Source: Euryarchaeota archaeon UBA10 (lineage in GTDB: Archaea; Thermoplasmatota; Poseidoniia; Poseidoniales; Poseidoniaceae). From it: a DNA stretch of 9,725 nucleotides. Under the pieces are notes generated by a model. It made no database searches, was not told the origin of the DNA, and saw only the letters and a list, made by a program, of their open reading frames with translations. Numbering within the stretch: the stretch's first letter is position 1; each line of letters starts with the position of its first letter. Shown here piece after piece: positions 1-6,712 of this stretch. A program made the position numbers and the translations under genes. Location: positions 5,503 through 15,227 of the forward strand of contig DAGO01000003.1 in NCBI GenBank assembly GCA_002498185.1. The letters are read 5' to 3'.

Positions 1-1866
1 GGAATAGACTTAGGAACAACAAACTCTTGTGTTGCAACAATTGAAAATGGCGAAGCAGTAGTTATTGCGAACGCAGAAGGAGCAAGAACAACTCCATCAG
101 TTGTAGCATTCGCCAAAGATGGTGGAGAGCGCATGGTGGGTGTCACCGCAAAGCGCCAAGCGGTAACCAATCACGAGAGAACCATGATTTCTGTAAAGAG
201 ACACATGGGTACTGATTGGAAGACAAAGGTCGACGATTCAGAATACACCCCCCAAGAGGTATCTGCATTCATTTTGCAGAAACTAAAAGCCGATGCTGAG
301 GCGTATCTTGGTACAACAGTAAAGCAGGCTGTAATCACCTGTCCTGCATACTTCACAGATGCTCAAAGAAAGGCAACTAAGGATGCAGGACGTATTGCTG
401 GGCTTGAGGTTTTGAGAATCATCAACGAGCCAACTGCCGCTGCTCTGGCATATGGTGTAGACAAAGAAGAAGACCAAACCATCCTTGTTTACGACCTCGG
501 AGGAGGGACTTTCGATGTGTCAGTTCTCGAGATTTACGATGTTGATGGCCAGCCTCAAATCGAAGTAAAGGCCACTGCAGGAAACAACAAGCTTGGTGGC
601 GATGATTTCGATGAGGTACTGATTGACTATCTAGTTGCAGAGTACAAGAAATCCTCTGGTATCGACCTAGCAAAAGATGTTCAAGCGATGAGCAGACTAA
701 AGGAAGGCGCAGAAAAAGCGAAGATCGAGTTGTCTGGAACCGGACAATCTCAAGTCAACCTTCCGTTCATCACAATGAAGGATGGTCAACCAGAACACCT
801 AGACATCACCGTATCTCGTGCTAAGTTCGAGGAATTGATTGCTCCACTTGTTGAGAAGACAATGAAGCCTACCAGGCAAGCAATGAAGGATGCTGGACTA
901 TCAAAGGGTGAAGTCGACAAAGTGATTCTAGTCGGTGGTTCTACTCGTGTTCCTGCAGTTCAAACCGCAATCGAGAAGGAAACCGGAAAGTCTCCGTTCA
1001 AGGGAATCAACCCTGATGAAGCTGTGGCAATGGGTGCTGCACTACAAGCAGGTATTATCGCTGGAGACGAAGGAGTCTCTGACATTCTATTGCTGGACGT
1101 TACACCTCTAACCCTGGGTATCGAAACGCTTGGTGGAGTTACTACAACAATGATCGAGCGAAACACGACTATCCCAAGTCGCCGCTCAGAGGTGTTCTCA
1201 ACCGCAAGTGACAACCAGCCTGCGGTAGAAATCCACGTACTGCAAGGTGAGAGAGAGTTCGCTAAGGACAATGTAAGCCTAGGACAATTCCACTTGATGG
1301 GCATTCCACCTGCGCCTCGTGGCGTACCCCAGATTGAAGTCACATTCGACATCGATGCAAACGGTATCGTCAATGTGTCCGCTAAGGACAAAGGTACTGG
1401 AAAGGAGCAATCTATCAAGATTGAATCAGACACTTCTCTGACAGAAGATGAAATCCAAGCAAAGATTGCTGAAGCTGAAGAATTCGCAGAGGCTGACAAG
1501 CGCTTGAAGGCTCAAGTCGAAATGAGAAATATGGCTGACCAAATCGTCTACCAAACTCGCAGAACAATCGACGAGGCTGGCGAAAAACTCAGTGATGAGG
1601 ACAAGGAACCTGTTCTTTCAAAGGTCGACGAACTTGAGGCTCTTCTACAGAATGAAGAAGGTGCTGCTAAGGAACTTGATGAAATCGATGAGGCTGCTGT
1701 ACAGGCTAAGGTCAAAGAAATCGAGGAAGGTATGCACGCAATTTCCGCTAAACTGTATGAGGCTGCTGCGGCTGAAATGGCTGAGCAGGAAGAGGCTGGT
1801 GCTGATGCATCGGATGACGGTGTGGTGGACGCTGACTTCGAAGTAGTCGAAGAAGACGAAGACTGA
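1..1866 (+). CDS. dnaK: Molecular chaperone DnaK (Hsp70), 5'-truncated by the window edge
   Basis: The reading frame is open from base 1 to TGA at 1864-1866 (621 residues). It starts directly in the first phosphate-binding motif GIDLGTTNS, so only about 3-5 N-terminal residues are missing. The second phosphate motif DLGGGTFDVS lies near residues 165-174, the adenosine motif LVGGSTRVP near 310-318, and the conserved interdomain linker DVTPLTL near 366-372. The substrate-binding domain and helical lid follow, ending in an acidic tail (DADFEVVEEDED). DnaK is the ATP-driven cytosolic Hsp70 that binds unfolded peptides and cycles with DnaJ and GrpE; neither partner is in view. The N-terminal lobe runs from KRHMGTDWK straight to YTPQEVSAF, without the roughly 25-residue insert of proteobacterial DnaK, so it is the Gram-positive/archaeal type. 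Archaeal DnaK is generally regarded as acquired from bacteria. The gene converges with the next gene at zero spacing. Confidence 0.98.
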   Translation, partial: GIDLGTTNSCVATIENGEAVVIANAEGARTTPSVVAFAKDGGERMVGVTAKRQAVTNHERTMISVKRHMGTDWKTKVDDSEYTPQEVSAFILQKLKADAEAYLGTTVKQAVITCPAYFTDAQRKATKDAGRIAGLEVLRIINEPTAAALAYGVDKEEDQTILVYDLGGGTFDVSVLEIYDVDGQPQIEVKATAGNNKLGGDDFDEVLIDYLVAEYKKSSGIDLAKDVQAMSRLKEGAEKAKIELSGTGQSQVNLPFITMKDGQPEHLDITVSRAKFEELIAPLVEKTMKPTRQAMKDAGLSKGEVDKVILVGGSTRVPAVQTAIEKETGKSPFKGINPDEAVAMGAALQAGIIAGDEGVSDILLLDVTPLTLGIETLGGVTTTMIERNTTIPSRRSEVFSTASDNQPAVEIHVLQGEREFAKDNVSLGQFHLMGIPPAPRGVPQIEVTFDIDANGIVNVSAKDKGTGKEQSIKIESDTSLTEDEIQAKIAEAEEFAEADKRLKAQVEMRNMADQIVYQTRRTIDEAGEKLSDEDKEPVLSKVDELEALLQNEEGAAKELDEIDEAAVQAKVKEIEEGMHAISAKLYEAAAAEMAEQEEAGADASDDGVVDADFEVVEEDED

Positions 1867-3582
1867 TCACCAAATGAACGGTAAAGCGCTGAATATCAGC
1901 ATGACTATCGGCACAACGATTGATTCAGTAGTGGAGCGCAAGCCGGCGATTAATGACAACTCAGTTCCTCTGTGAAGGTGCACTTGCATTCCAATGTCTT
2001 TGTTACCACGCACAACAAGCAATGAGTTAGGAATTGTAGTATCGATTCCTTCTTCTCTCTCTTCGTGAGTTCTAGTTTCTACTCTGCCAAGACAGTATAC
2101 TGGGTCACCGGCAGCTAAAACCCAAACAGTCCATCTCCAATTACTACTCTCCCAACAATATAATCGTCCTCCCATCTCGACTTTGTCCCAAGAATTTGGG
2201 TCAACAAGTATTCCGCCAGTTCCATCGTGAAGTATGAATTCTGTTCCCCCTGAATCGGTTCTTCTCGTTGTCCAACTGCACGATTCCTTCCCATCAGAGT
2301 CCTTTGTACAAACATATTCTTCTTCTTTCCATCTGTAGTTGACTACGCCCTCTACTCTCATAGAAGAGCTACCGCCAACATCAACTGACATAGTGCCTTG
2401 AGGCCCAGGTCTAACTTGGCCAACCAATTCAGCAGGCCCTGCTGCAACACTTCTGACTCTGCTGGAAGGAGTATCGATTATATTGTGCATCAATTTCCAT
2501 TTTCGGAATGCAAAAATCGACCAAAGGATAGAAAACAAAACGATACCAATGCGTAACCAGTAACCGATTATTTGTCGCGTTTCATCGCTGTGTCTTGCTG
2601 TCAAATCGGCAGCCAGCCATAACGCAGCGGTGATGAAAATTATGCCATTTATTGAGTACAGAGTGAAAGTTGCAGGAGTTGGTGTTCCGACAACATCAGG
2701 ATGCTCCTCAATTAGCGAGCCTTCATCATTTGGCGCATACGGGTTCTCAGGCCATGTTTCATACCCGGGCGGAGGTAAGACCCAATCGTGCTCGTCTACT
2801 TCTCTAATCGGTCCATTGGCATCATTCATATCACCCGGAGAACCGTGCACGAAAGGTTTGTTTCCCCACCTAGTTTTTAGATTCTTAATATCATCTGAAA
2901 GTGATGTAGGAGTTGTAACCATCATCAAACCAGCAGCTAGGATAACAATTGCCAAGGCGACTCTCTGGGCATCTTCCCTCTCTGTTCTCTCGCCCGGCTC
3001 ATTGCCTTCAGCACCAACAGACAGCATGGAATATTCTCCCTCTATACCGATGATGAACATCTCAATCTCATCACCCGCTCCAACATACCAATCGGCATAC
3101 CCAGGGCAATTACGGCTATCTGTCGATACTTCAGTGCTGACTTCATCTGACCAAGCAATCTCGAATGATTCGCCTCCAGAAGTCGGTACTACTGTCAAAA
3201 TGACGTCATCAAAAACATCAACATGGTCTGTACAATTCTCACCGTCTGAATCAAGTGTCCAATATCCATGAACCAATGTTCCTTCTTGGATTACCACATC
3301 GATTACAGCAAATATAGCCTCATCGCCAGAGTCCTGCCAACCAGCGCCTAGAATCACAGTATCTTCATCATCGATATCATCCAAAGAATCGACATACTGA
3401 CTTTCGGAAACAGGCGGCACATCTGGTACGTCGAGGCTTACTATTAGGAAGACTCCAGCCCCAAGGAACAATATTGCTGCAATAGCCCAAGGGACAATTC
3501 CCTTCCAGGTATGAGGGAATGTGAATTGGAAAAACCCGTGCTGCAGGGAGGTGTGGTCGATGGACTGCTTACCCTCTGCCAT
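1867..3582 (-). CDS. Multi-pass membrane protein with C-terminal GIDE (MULAN/MAPL-like) domain, no RING
   Basis: The preferred start is ATG at 3580-3582, giving 571 residues. It lies about 29 nt downstream of a TATA-like element, and a longer in-frame version from TTG at 3654 would run through that promoter. Predicted helices are near 29-50, 207-224, 306-326, 342-360 and 553-571. Residues 51-205 form an acidic domain between helices 1 and 2, with Cys117 and Cys159. Residues about 366-550 resemble the GIDE domain of eukaryotic MULAN/MAPL: a DTPSSRVRS opening, AELVGQV, then YRWKEEEY, an FILHDGTGGILVDP segment, and WVLAAGDPVYCLG. In MULAN a GIDE-type domain sits between two membrane helices and is followed by a RING. 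Here helix 4-GIDE-helix 5 matches that layout, but the protein stops within the last helix, so it cannot be a RING ubiquitin ligase. Cys425, Cys435, Cys476 and Cys497 could bind metal or form disulfides. The cellular role is unknown. The domain match is from pattern memory and not a search. Confidence 0.8.
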   Translation of the reverse strand: MAEGKQSIDHTSLQHGFFQFTFPHTWKGIVPWAIAAILFLGAGVFLIVSLDVPDVPPVSESQYVDSLDDIDDEDTVILGAGWQDSGDEAIFAVIDVVIQEGTLVHGYWTLDSDGENCTDHVDVFDDVILTVVPTSGGESFEIAWSDEVSTEVSTDSRNCPGYADWYVGAGDEIEMFIIGIEGEYSMLSVGAEGNEPGERTEREDAQRVALAIVILAAGLMMVTTPTSLSDDIKNLKTRWGNKPFVHGSPGDMNDANGPIREVDEHDWVLPPPGYETWPENPYAPNDEGSLIEEHPDVVGTPTPATFTLYSINGIIFITAALWLAADLTARHSDETRQIIGYWLRIGIVLFSILWSIFAFRKWKLMHNIIDTPSSRVRSVAAGPAELVGQVRPGPQGTMSVDVGGSSSMRVEGVVNYRWKEEEYVCTKDSDGKESCSWTTRRTDSGGTEFILHDGTGGILVDPNSWDKVEMGGRLYCWESSNWRWTVWVLAAGDPVYCLGRVETRTHEEREEGIDTTIPNSLLVVRGNKDIGMQVHLHRGTELSLIAGLRSTTESIVVPIVMLIFSALPFIW

Positions 3583-3605
3583 GTAGTTACCAAACTTTGT
3601 CGGAT

Positions 3606-3615
3606 TAAGATAAAA
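3606..3615 (-). promoter_or_regulatory. Candidate TATA box for the GIDE-domain gene
   Basis: On the minus strand this reads TTTTATCTTA, centred about 29 nt upstream of the ATG at 3582. Archaeal TATA boxes lie about 25-30 nt before the transcription start, so the transcript would begin at or within a few bases of the start codon (leaderless). This supports the ATG at 3582 over the upstream TTG. It is an inference from position and composition only. Confidence 0.4.
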
Positions 3616-3659
3616 TCGCCTGCAAGAGTGTAAAATTACACCAATATAGGACAATATTG

Positions 3660-3666
3660 AATATAC
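3660..3666 (+). promoter_or_regulatory. Candidate TATA box for the class III aminotransferase gene
   Basis: AATATAC is centred about 24 nt before the ATG at 3687. The bases just before the ATG (CCTTTTATTC) contain no Shine-Dalgarno sequence. Together these fit a leaderless or nearly leaderless archaeal transcript. An alternative is the TTTTATT run at 3679-3685, but that is too close to the ATG to serve as a TATA box for this start. Confidence 0.42.
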
Positions 3667-3686
3667 GCCTGTAACGCCTTTTATTC

Positions 3687-5159
3687 ATGGCAGATGTAAT
3701 CGCTATTCTAGAGCAGATGCGCGCATCGAGTGGTCATGCTGAAACTATCGGATTAACTGACGATGTAATCCTAGATTTCGCTTCAAGAGACAACACTCTA
3801 GTCCAAGCTATTGAGGAAGCAGGTATTCGACAAGGTGAGTTCACCAGTGAATTGCTAATGATGGCAGAACATGACCTAGTGTCTCATTTACAGGAAGATT
3901 TTGTCAACTTTTACGCTCCTGCTACTATCAATCCCTATGTTGCGGTCGCAGCAAGAGGGCCTTGGATTGTAACTTCACACGGTGCCGTAGTTCACGATAA
4001 CGGCGGATATGGTATGCTGGGTGGCGGACATGGACCCGAGGAAATCATCGATGCGATGAGCAAAAATCACGTCATGGCCAATGTAATGACTCCCTCCATT
4101 TCACAAGCGAGACTTGCTGCTGCCCTGAAAAAAGAATTAGGGCATTCAAGAGGAAACTGCCCATTCTCCAAGTTCATCTGTATGAACTCAGGTTCAGAGT
4201 CGATGACTGTTGCCATGAGAATATGTGACGTTAACTCGAAGATAATGACTGGACCTGGTGGCAAGCATGAAGGTAAGCCTGTCAAACTATTAGCAATTGA
4301 AAGAGCATTCCACGGAAGAACTGACAGACCTGCACAAATTTCTCATTCCTGCAAAGGAAAATACGACAAGGTTCTGAAGACATTCGCAGAAAGAGATAAC
4401 CTAATCTTAGTTCCTTCAAATAACGTTGAAGCGCTTCAGGCAGCCTTTGCAAAGGCCGACGAAGAAGGCTACTTCATCGAGTCGATGTCGATAGAGCCAG
4501 TACAAGGTGAAGGAAACCCAGGCCAATGTATTGACAGGGATTTCTACGATGAAGCGAGGAGATTAACAAATGAACACGGTTCTATGCTAATCGTAGATTC
4601 AATCCAGGCAGGAATCAGAGGACAAGGCACTCTATCAGTTGTGGACTACGAAGGATTCCAGGATGCGGAAGGGCCGGATCTAGAAACCTGGTCCAAGGCA
4701 TTGAACGCAGGGCAGTATCCACTATCGGTCTTGGGACTAAACGACAGGGCTGCTGAGTTGTACGTTGTAGGAATATATGGTAACACCATGACAACTAATC
4801 CGAGAGCGTTGGAGACCGCTGTTGCGGTTCTTGAGAGAATCACTCCCGAGTTAAGACAGAACATTCGTGACCGCGGTCGTGAGTTCGTTGACAAGCTGAA
4901 GGCCTTGGCAGAAGAATTGCCGGGTACAATCACCCAAGTTCAGGGAACTGGATTGCTTTTATCTGCCGAACTAGACCCTGAAAAGATGAAAGTCGTTGGA
5001 TTTGATGATGTCGAAGTATGGTGCAGAAAGAAAGGTCTTGGAGTAATCCACGGAGGAATAAACGCTCTAAGATACACGCCTCACTTCAACATTACAAGCG
5101 AAGAAGTCGATCTTGTAATCGACATCACTCGTGATGCAATCAAGCACTTTAGCCAATAA
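3687..5159 (+). CDS. Class III (fold-type I) PLP-dependent aminotransferase, substrate unknown
   Basis: This 490-residue protein has the ornithine/GABA aminotransferase layout. Visible motifs are the cofactor-phosphate loop NSGSES at 167-172, FHGRT at 208-212, EPVQGEG at 270-276 and the cofactor-binding aspartate Asp304 in IVDSIQAG. The likely Schiff-base lysine is Lys337 in TWSKALNAGQYP. YGNTMTTNP lies at 364-372, and Arg462 in LRYTPHFNIT is at the position where family members bind the substrate carboxylate. The family moves an amino group from an omega- or alpha-amino donor to 2-oxoglutarate or pyruvate in the cytosol. Two things are odd. Residues after Asp304 read SIQAGIRGQG where most relatives have a form of EVQTGFGRTG. 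In addition, about 75 residues precede the usual N-terminal part of the fold, making it longer than typical 400-450-residue members. I therefore do not assign ornithine, lysine, GABA or acetylornithine as substrate. The gene is monocistronic in view. Confidence 0.9.
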   Translation: MADVIAILEQMRASSGHAETIGLTDDVILDFASRDNTLVQAIEEAGIRQGEFTSELLMMAEHDLVSHLQEDFVNFYAPATINPYVAVAARGPWIVTSHGAVVHDNGGYGMLGGGHGPEEIIDAMSKNHVMANVMTPSISQARLAAALKKELGHSRGNCPFSKFICMNSGSESMTVAMRICDVNSKIMTGPGGKHEGKPVKLLAIERAFHGRTDRPAQISHSCKGKYDKVLKTFAERDNLILVPSNNVEALQAAFAKADEEGYFIESMSIEPVQGEGNPGQCIDRDFYDEARRLTNEHGSMLIVDSIQAGIRGQGTLSVVDYEGFQDAEGPDLETWSKALNAGQYPLSVLGLNDRAAELYVVGIYGNTMTTNPRALETAVAVLERITPELRQNIRDRGREFVDKLKALAEELPGTITQVQGTGLLLSAELDPEKMKVVGFDDVEVWCRKKGLGVIHGGINALRYTPHFNITSEEVDLVIDITRDAIKHFSQ

Positions 5160-6656
5160 TTACTGACCAGTAATCAAATGGTGTAGGGTCCTTACATGGA
5201 TTCCTGTTGCACCGGTCTTGACCAACTTGTTTGTCTTTGCACCCCATGCTGTTCCAGCAATGTCTAGGTGAGCCCAAGGAATCTGTTCATCGGTTCCGTC
5301 CTTGTTAGGAATGAATTGCTTTAGGAAAGCTGCAGCGGTGTTTGAGCCACCCCAGCGACCAGCACCAAGGTTGCGAACGTCTGCAATCTTTGAATCGGTC
5401 ATTTCCTTCTCGAATGCCTTGAACAAAGGCATAGGCCATGCGATCTCTCCACAGTGCTCTCCTGCTTCCTTGATCTTGTTTCGCAAATCGTCATCATTAG
5501 ACCATAGGCCGCTTGCTTCGTGTCCTAGTGCAACGACACATGCTCCAGTTAGGGTTGCCAAGTCAATAATGTAAGAAGGATTCAGATGAGTTCCTGTGTA
5601 CCACAGTCCATCAGATAGAACGAGTCTTCCTTCTGCATCTGTGTTCAGAACTTCAACAGTCTTGCCAGAGTATGTCTTGATTACATCACCCGGGCGTTGA
5701 GCGTTGGAAGATGGCATGTTTTCTGCCATGCATGTAACTCCGATTACTCTCTCCTTGTGGCCGCTAGCGACTAGTGCTTGCATTACACCGAAGGTTGTTG
5801 CAGAGCCGTGCATGTCGTACTTCATTTCGTCCATTGAGGGCGGTGGCTTTAGTGAGATACCACCAGTGTCGAATGTGATTCCCTTTCCAACGATGCATGG
5901 GCTTGGACCAGGCATGTCTGGGTTGATTTCGAAGATTACCATACATGGCTTTCTTGCTGAACCCATACCGACTCCAACAAGACCGCCCATTCCCATGGAA
6001 AGTGCCTGTTCGTAGTTGATGATTGTGACCTTAACATTGTCATGCTCTTTGCCGAACTCGATTGCCTGCTCAGCGAATGCCATTGGATACAGGTCATTTG
6101 GTGGAGCATTTCCTAAATCTCTAGCCAGATAAACACCGGATGCCACTGCCAGAGACAGGTTTGCGGACTTGTGCAAATCCTCAATCTTGTCTGCTTCACA
6201 AGTAACGTGTGCATGAATTTCACTATCGTCAGAGTCGTCATCGTCATCCTTTGACTTGTACTTGTCATATGAGTAATCTCTGAGAATCATACCTTCTACG
6301 AAGGCCCCCATATGATCACCCTCCATGCCGGAGAACTTGACTGTGATAGTTTTGCCATGGATCTTTGAGAGGCTTGCAGTAACCTTTGCACCCGCTTCTC
6401 TCATCGACTGTAAAGTCGCATCATCTGCCTTTCCTAAACCGATTAGCATTGCCTTTCCACCATCGGTTCCAGCTAGTGTCATTGCTGTTCCGGACTTTGC
6501 TTTGAAATCTCCAGCAGCCAGGATTGTTTCAATCTGATTTTTTAGGCTTCTAGGAACCCCTGCTTCACTGCCTTCTGCCATTGAATCGCTATCTTGCCAC
6601 AAAGGAAGAACGAGTGTTCCGTTGATGTTGTCGTTGGTGTTTACTGATACCTGCAT
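5160..6656 (-). CDS. pepA: Leucyl aminopeptidase, M17 family (PepA-like)
   Basis: This 498-residue protein carries the M17 signature NTDAEGRL at 338-345. By comparison with E. coli PepA, the two-metal site is complete: Lys258 and Asp263 in VGKGITFDTGG, Asp281 in KYDMHGSA, and Asp340 and Glu342 in the signature. The catalytic pair Lys270 and Arg344 is also present. The enzyme removes N-terminal residues from peptides in the cytosol, usually as a hexamer, and there is no signal peptide. Residues 1-170 match the variable N-terminal domain in position and include an acidic stretch, DDDDDSDDS at 137-145, that looks like an exposed loop. The start at ATG 6656 is supported by a GGTGA-type ribosome binding site. 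The gene lies 56 bp downstream of the M14 carboxypeptidase gene on the same strand with no AT-rich promoter between them, so the two are probably co-transcribed. Its stop touches the stop of the convergent aminotransferase gene. Confidence 0.97.
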   Translation of the reverse strand: MQVSVNTNDNINGTLVLPLWQDSDSMAEGSEAGVPRSLKNQIETILAAGDFKAKSGTAMTLAGTDGGKAMLIGLGKADDATLQSMREAGAKVTASLSKIHGKTITVKFSGMEGDHMGAFVEGMILRDYSYDKYKSKDDDDDSDDSEIHAHVTCEADKIEDLHKSANLSLAVASGVYLARDLGNAPPNDLYPMAFAEQAIEFGKEHDNVKVTIINYEQALSMGMGGLVGVGMGSARKPCMVIFEINPDMPGPSPCIVGKGITFDTGGISLKPPPSMDEMKYDMHGSATTFGVMQALVASGHKERVIGVTCMAENMPSSNAQRPGDVIKTYSGKTVEVLNTDAEGRLVLSDGLWYTGTHLNPSYIIDLATLTGACVVALGHEASGLWSNDDDLRNKIKEAGEHCGEIAWPMPLFKAFEKEMTDSKIADVRNLGAGRWGGSNTAAAFLKQFIPNKDGTDEQIPWAHLDIAGTAWGAKTNKLVKTGATGIHVRTLHHLITGQ

Positions 6657-6659
6657 TGG

Positions 6660-6667
6660 CTCACCTA
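6660..6667 (-). promoter_or_regulatory. Ribosome binding site of the aminopeptidase gene
   Basis: On the minus strand this reads TAGGTGAG, with a 3-nt gap to the ATG at 6656. AGGTGA matches the CACCT core found near the 3' end of 16S rRNA. It fixes the start codon and fits an internal operon gene, in contrast to the window's promoter-proximal genes, which lack such a site. Confidence 0.6.
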
Positions 6668-6712
6668 ATCATTCCAGCAGTACATGGCACTTGAAGATGC
6701 GCATGATTCGGC

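Larger units (their letters stand above)
3583..3686. promoter_or_regulatory. Divergent intergenic promoter region
   Basis: This 104-bp AT-rich gap is the only space between two divergently transcribed genes, so it must hold both promoters unless transcription enters from elsewhere. It contains a TATA-like element for each direction, described separately. It also contains the 8-bp palindrome CAATATTG at 3652-3659, immediately before the plus-strand TATA element, at the position where a transcription factor B recognition element or a regulator could bind. No Shine-Dalgarno sequence precedes either start codon. Confidence 0.6.

Noticed and set aside
960..1499. 179-codon open frame on the minus strand inside dnaK
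   Set aside because: It lies wholly antisense to a strongly conserved dnaK region, has a low-complexity Ser/Pro/Ile-rich product typical of shadow frames, and no promoter or ribosome binding site.
2630..3271. 213-codon plus-strand open frame opposite the GIDE-domain gene
   Set aside because: The product is Ser/Pro/Thr-rich with no recognisable fold, and is the mirror of a frame with clear membrane helices and domain motifs.
3583..3654. N-terminal extension of the GIDE-domain gene to a TTG at 3654
   Set aside because: The extra 24 residues would be encoded across the AT-rich promoter region and over its TATA-like element. The ATG at 3582 is well spaced from that element, and the protein continues straight into a soluble lead and first membrane helix.
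3687..5159. Naming the aminotransferase argD, rocD or gabT
   Set aside because: The active-site stretch and N-terminal extension differ from all three, and no arginine, proline or GABA pathway gene is adjacent.
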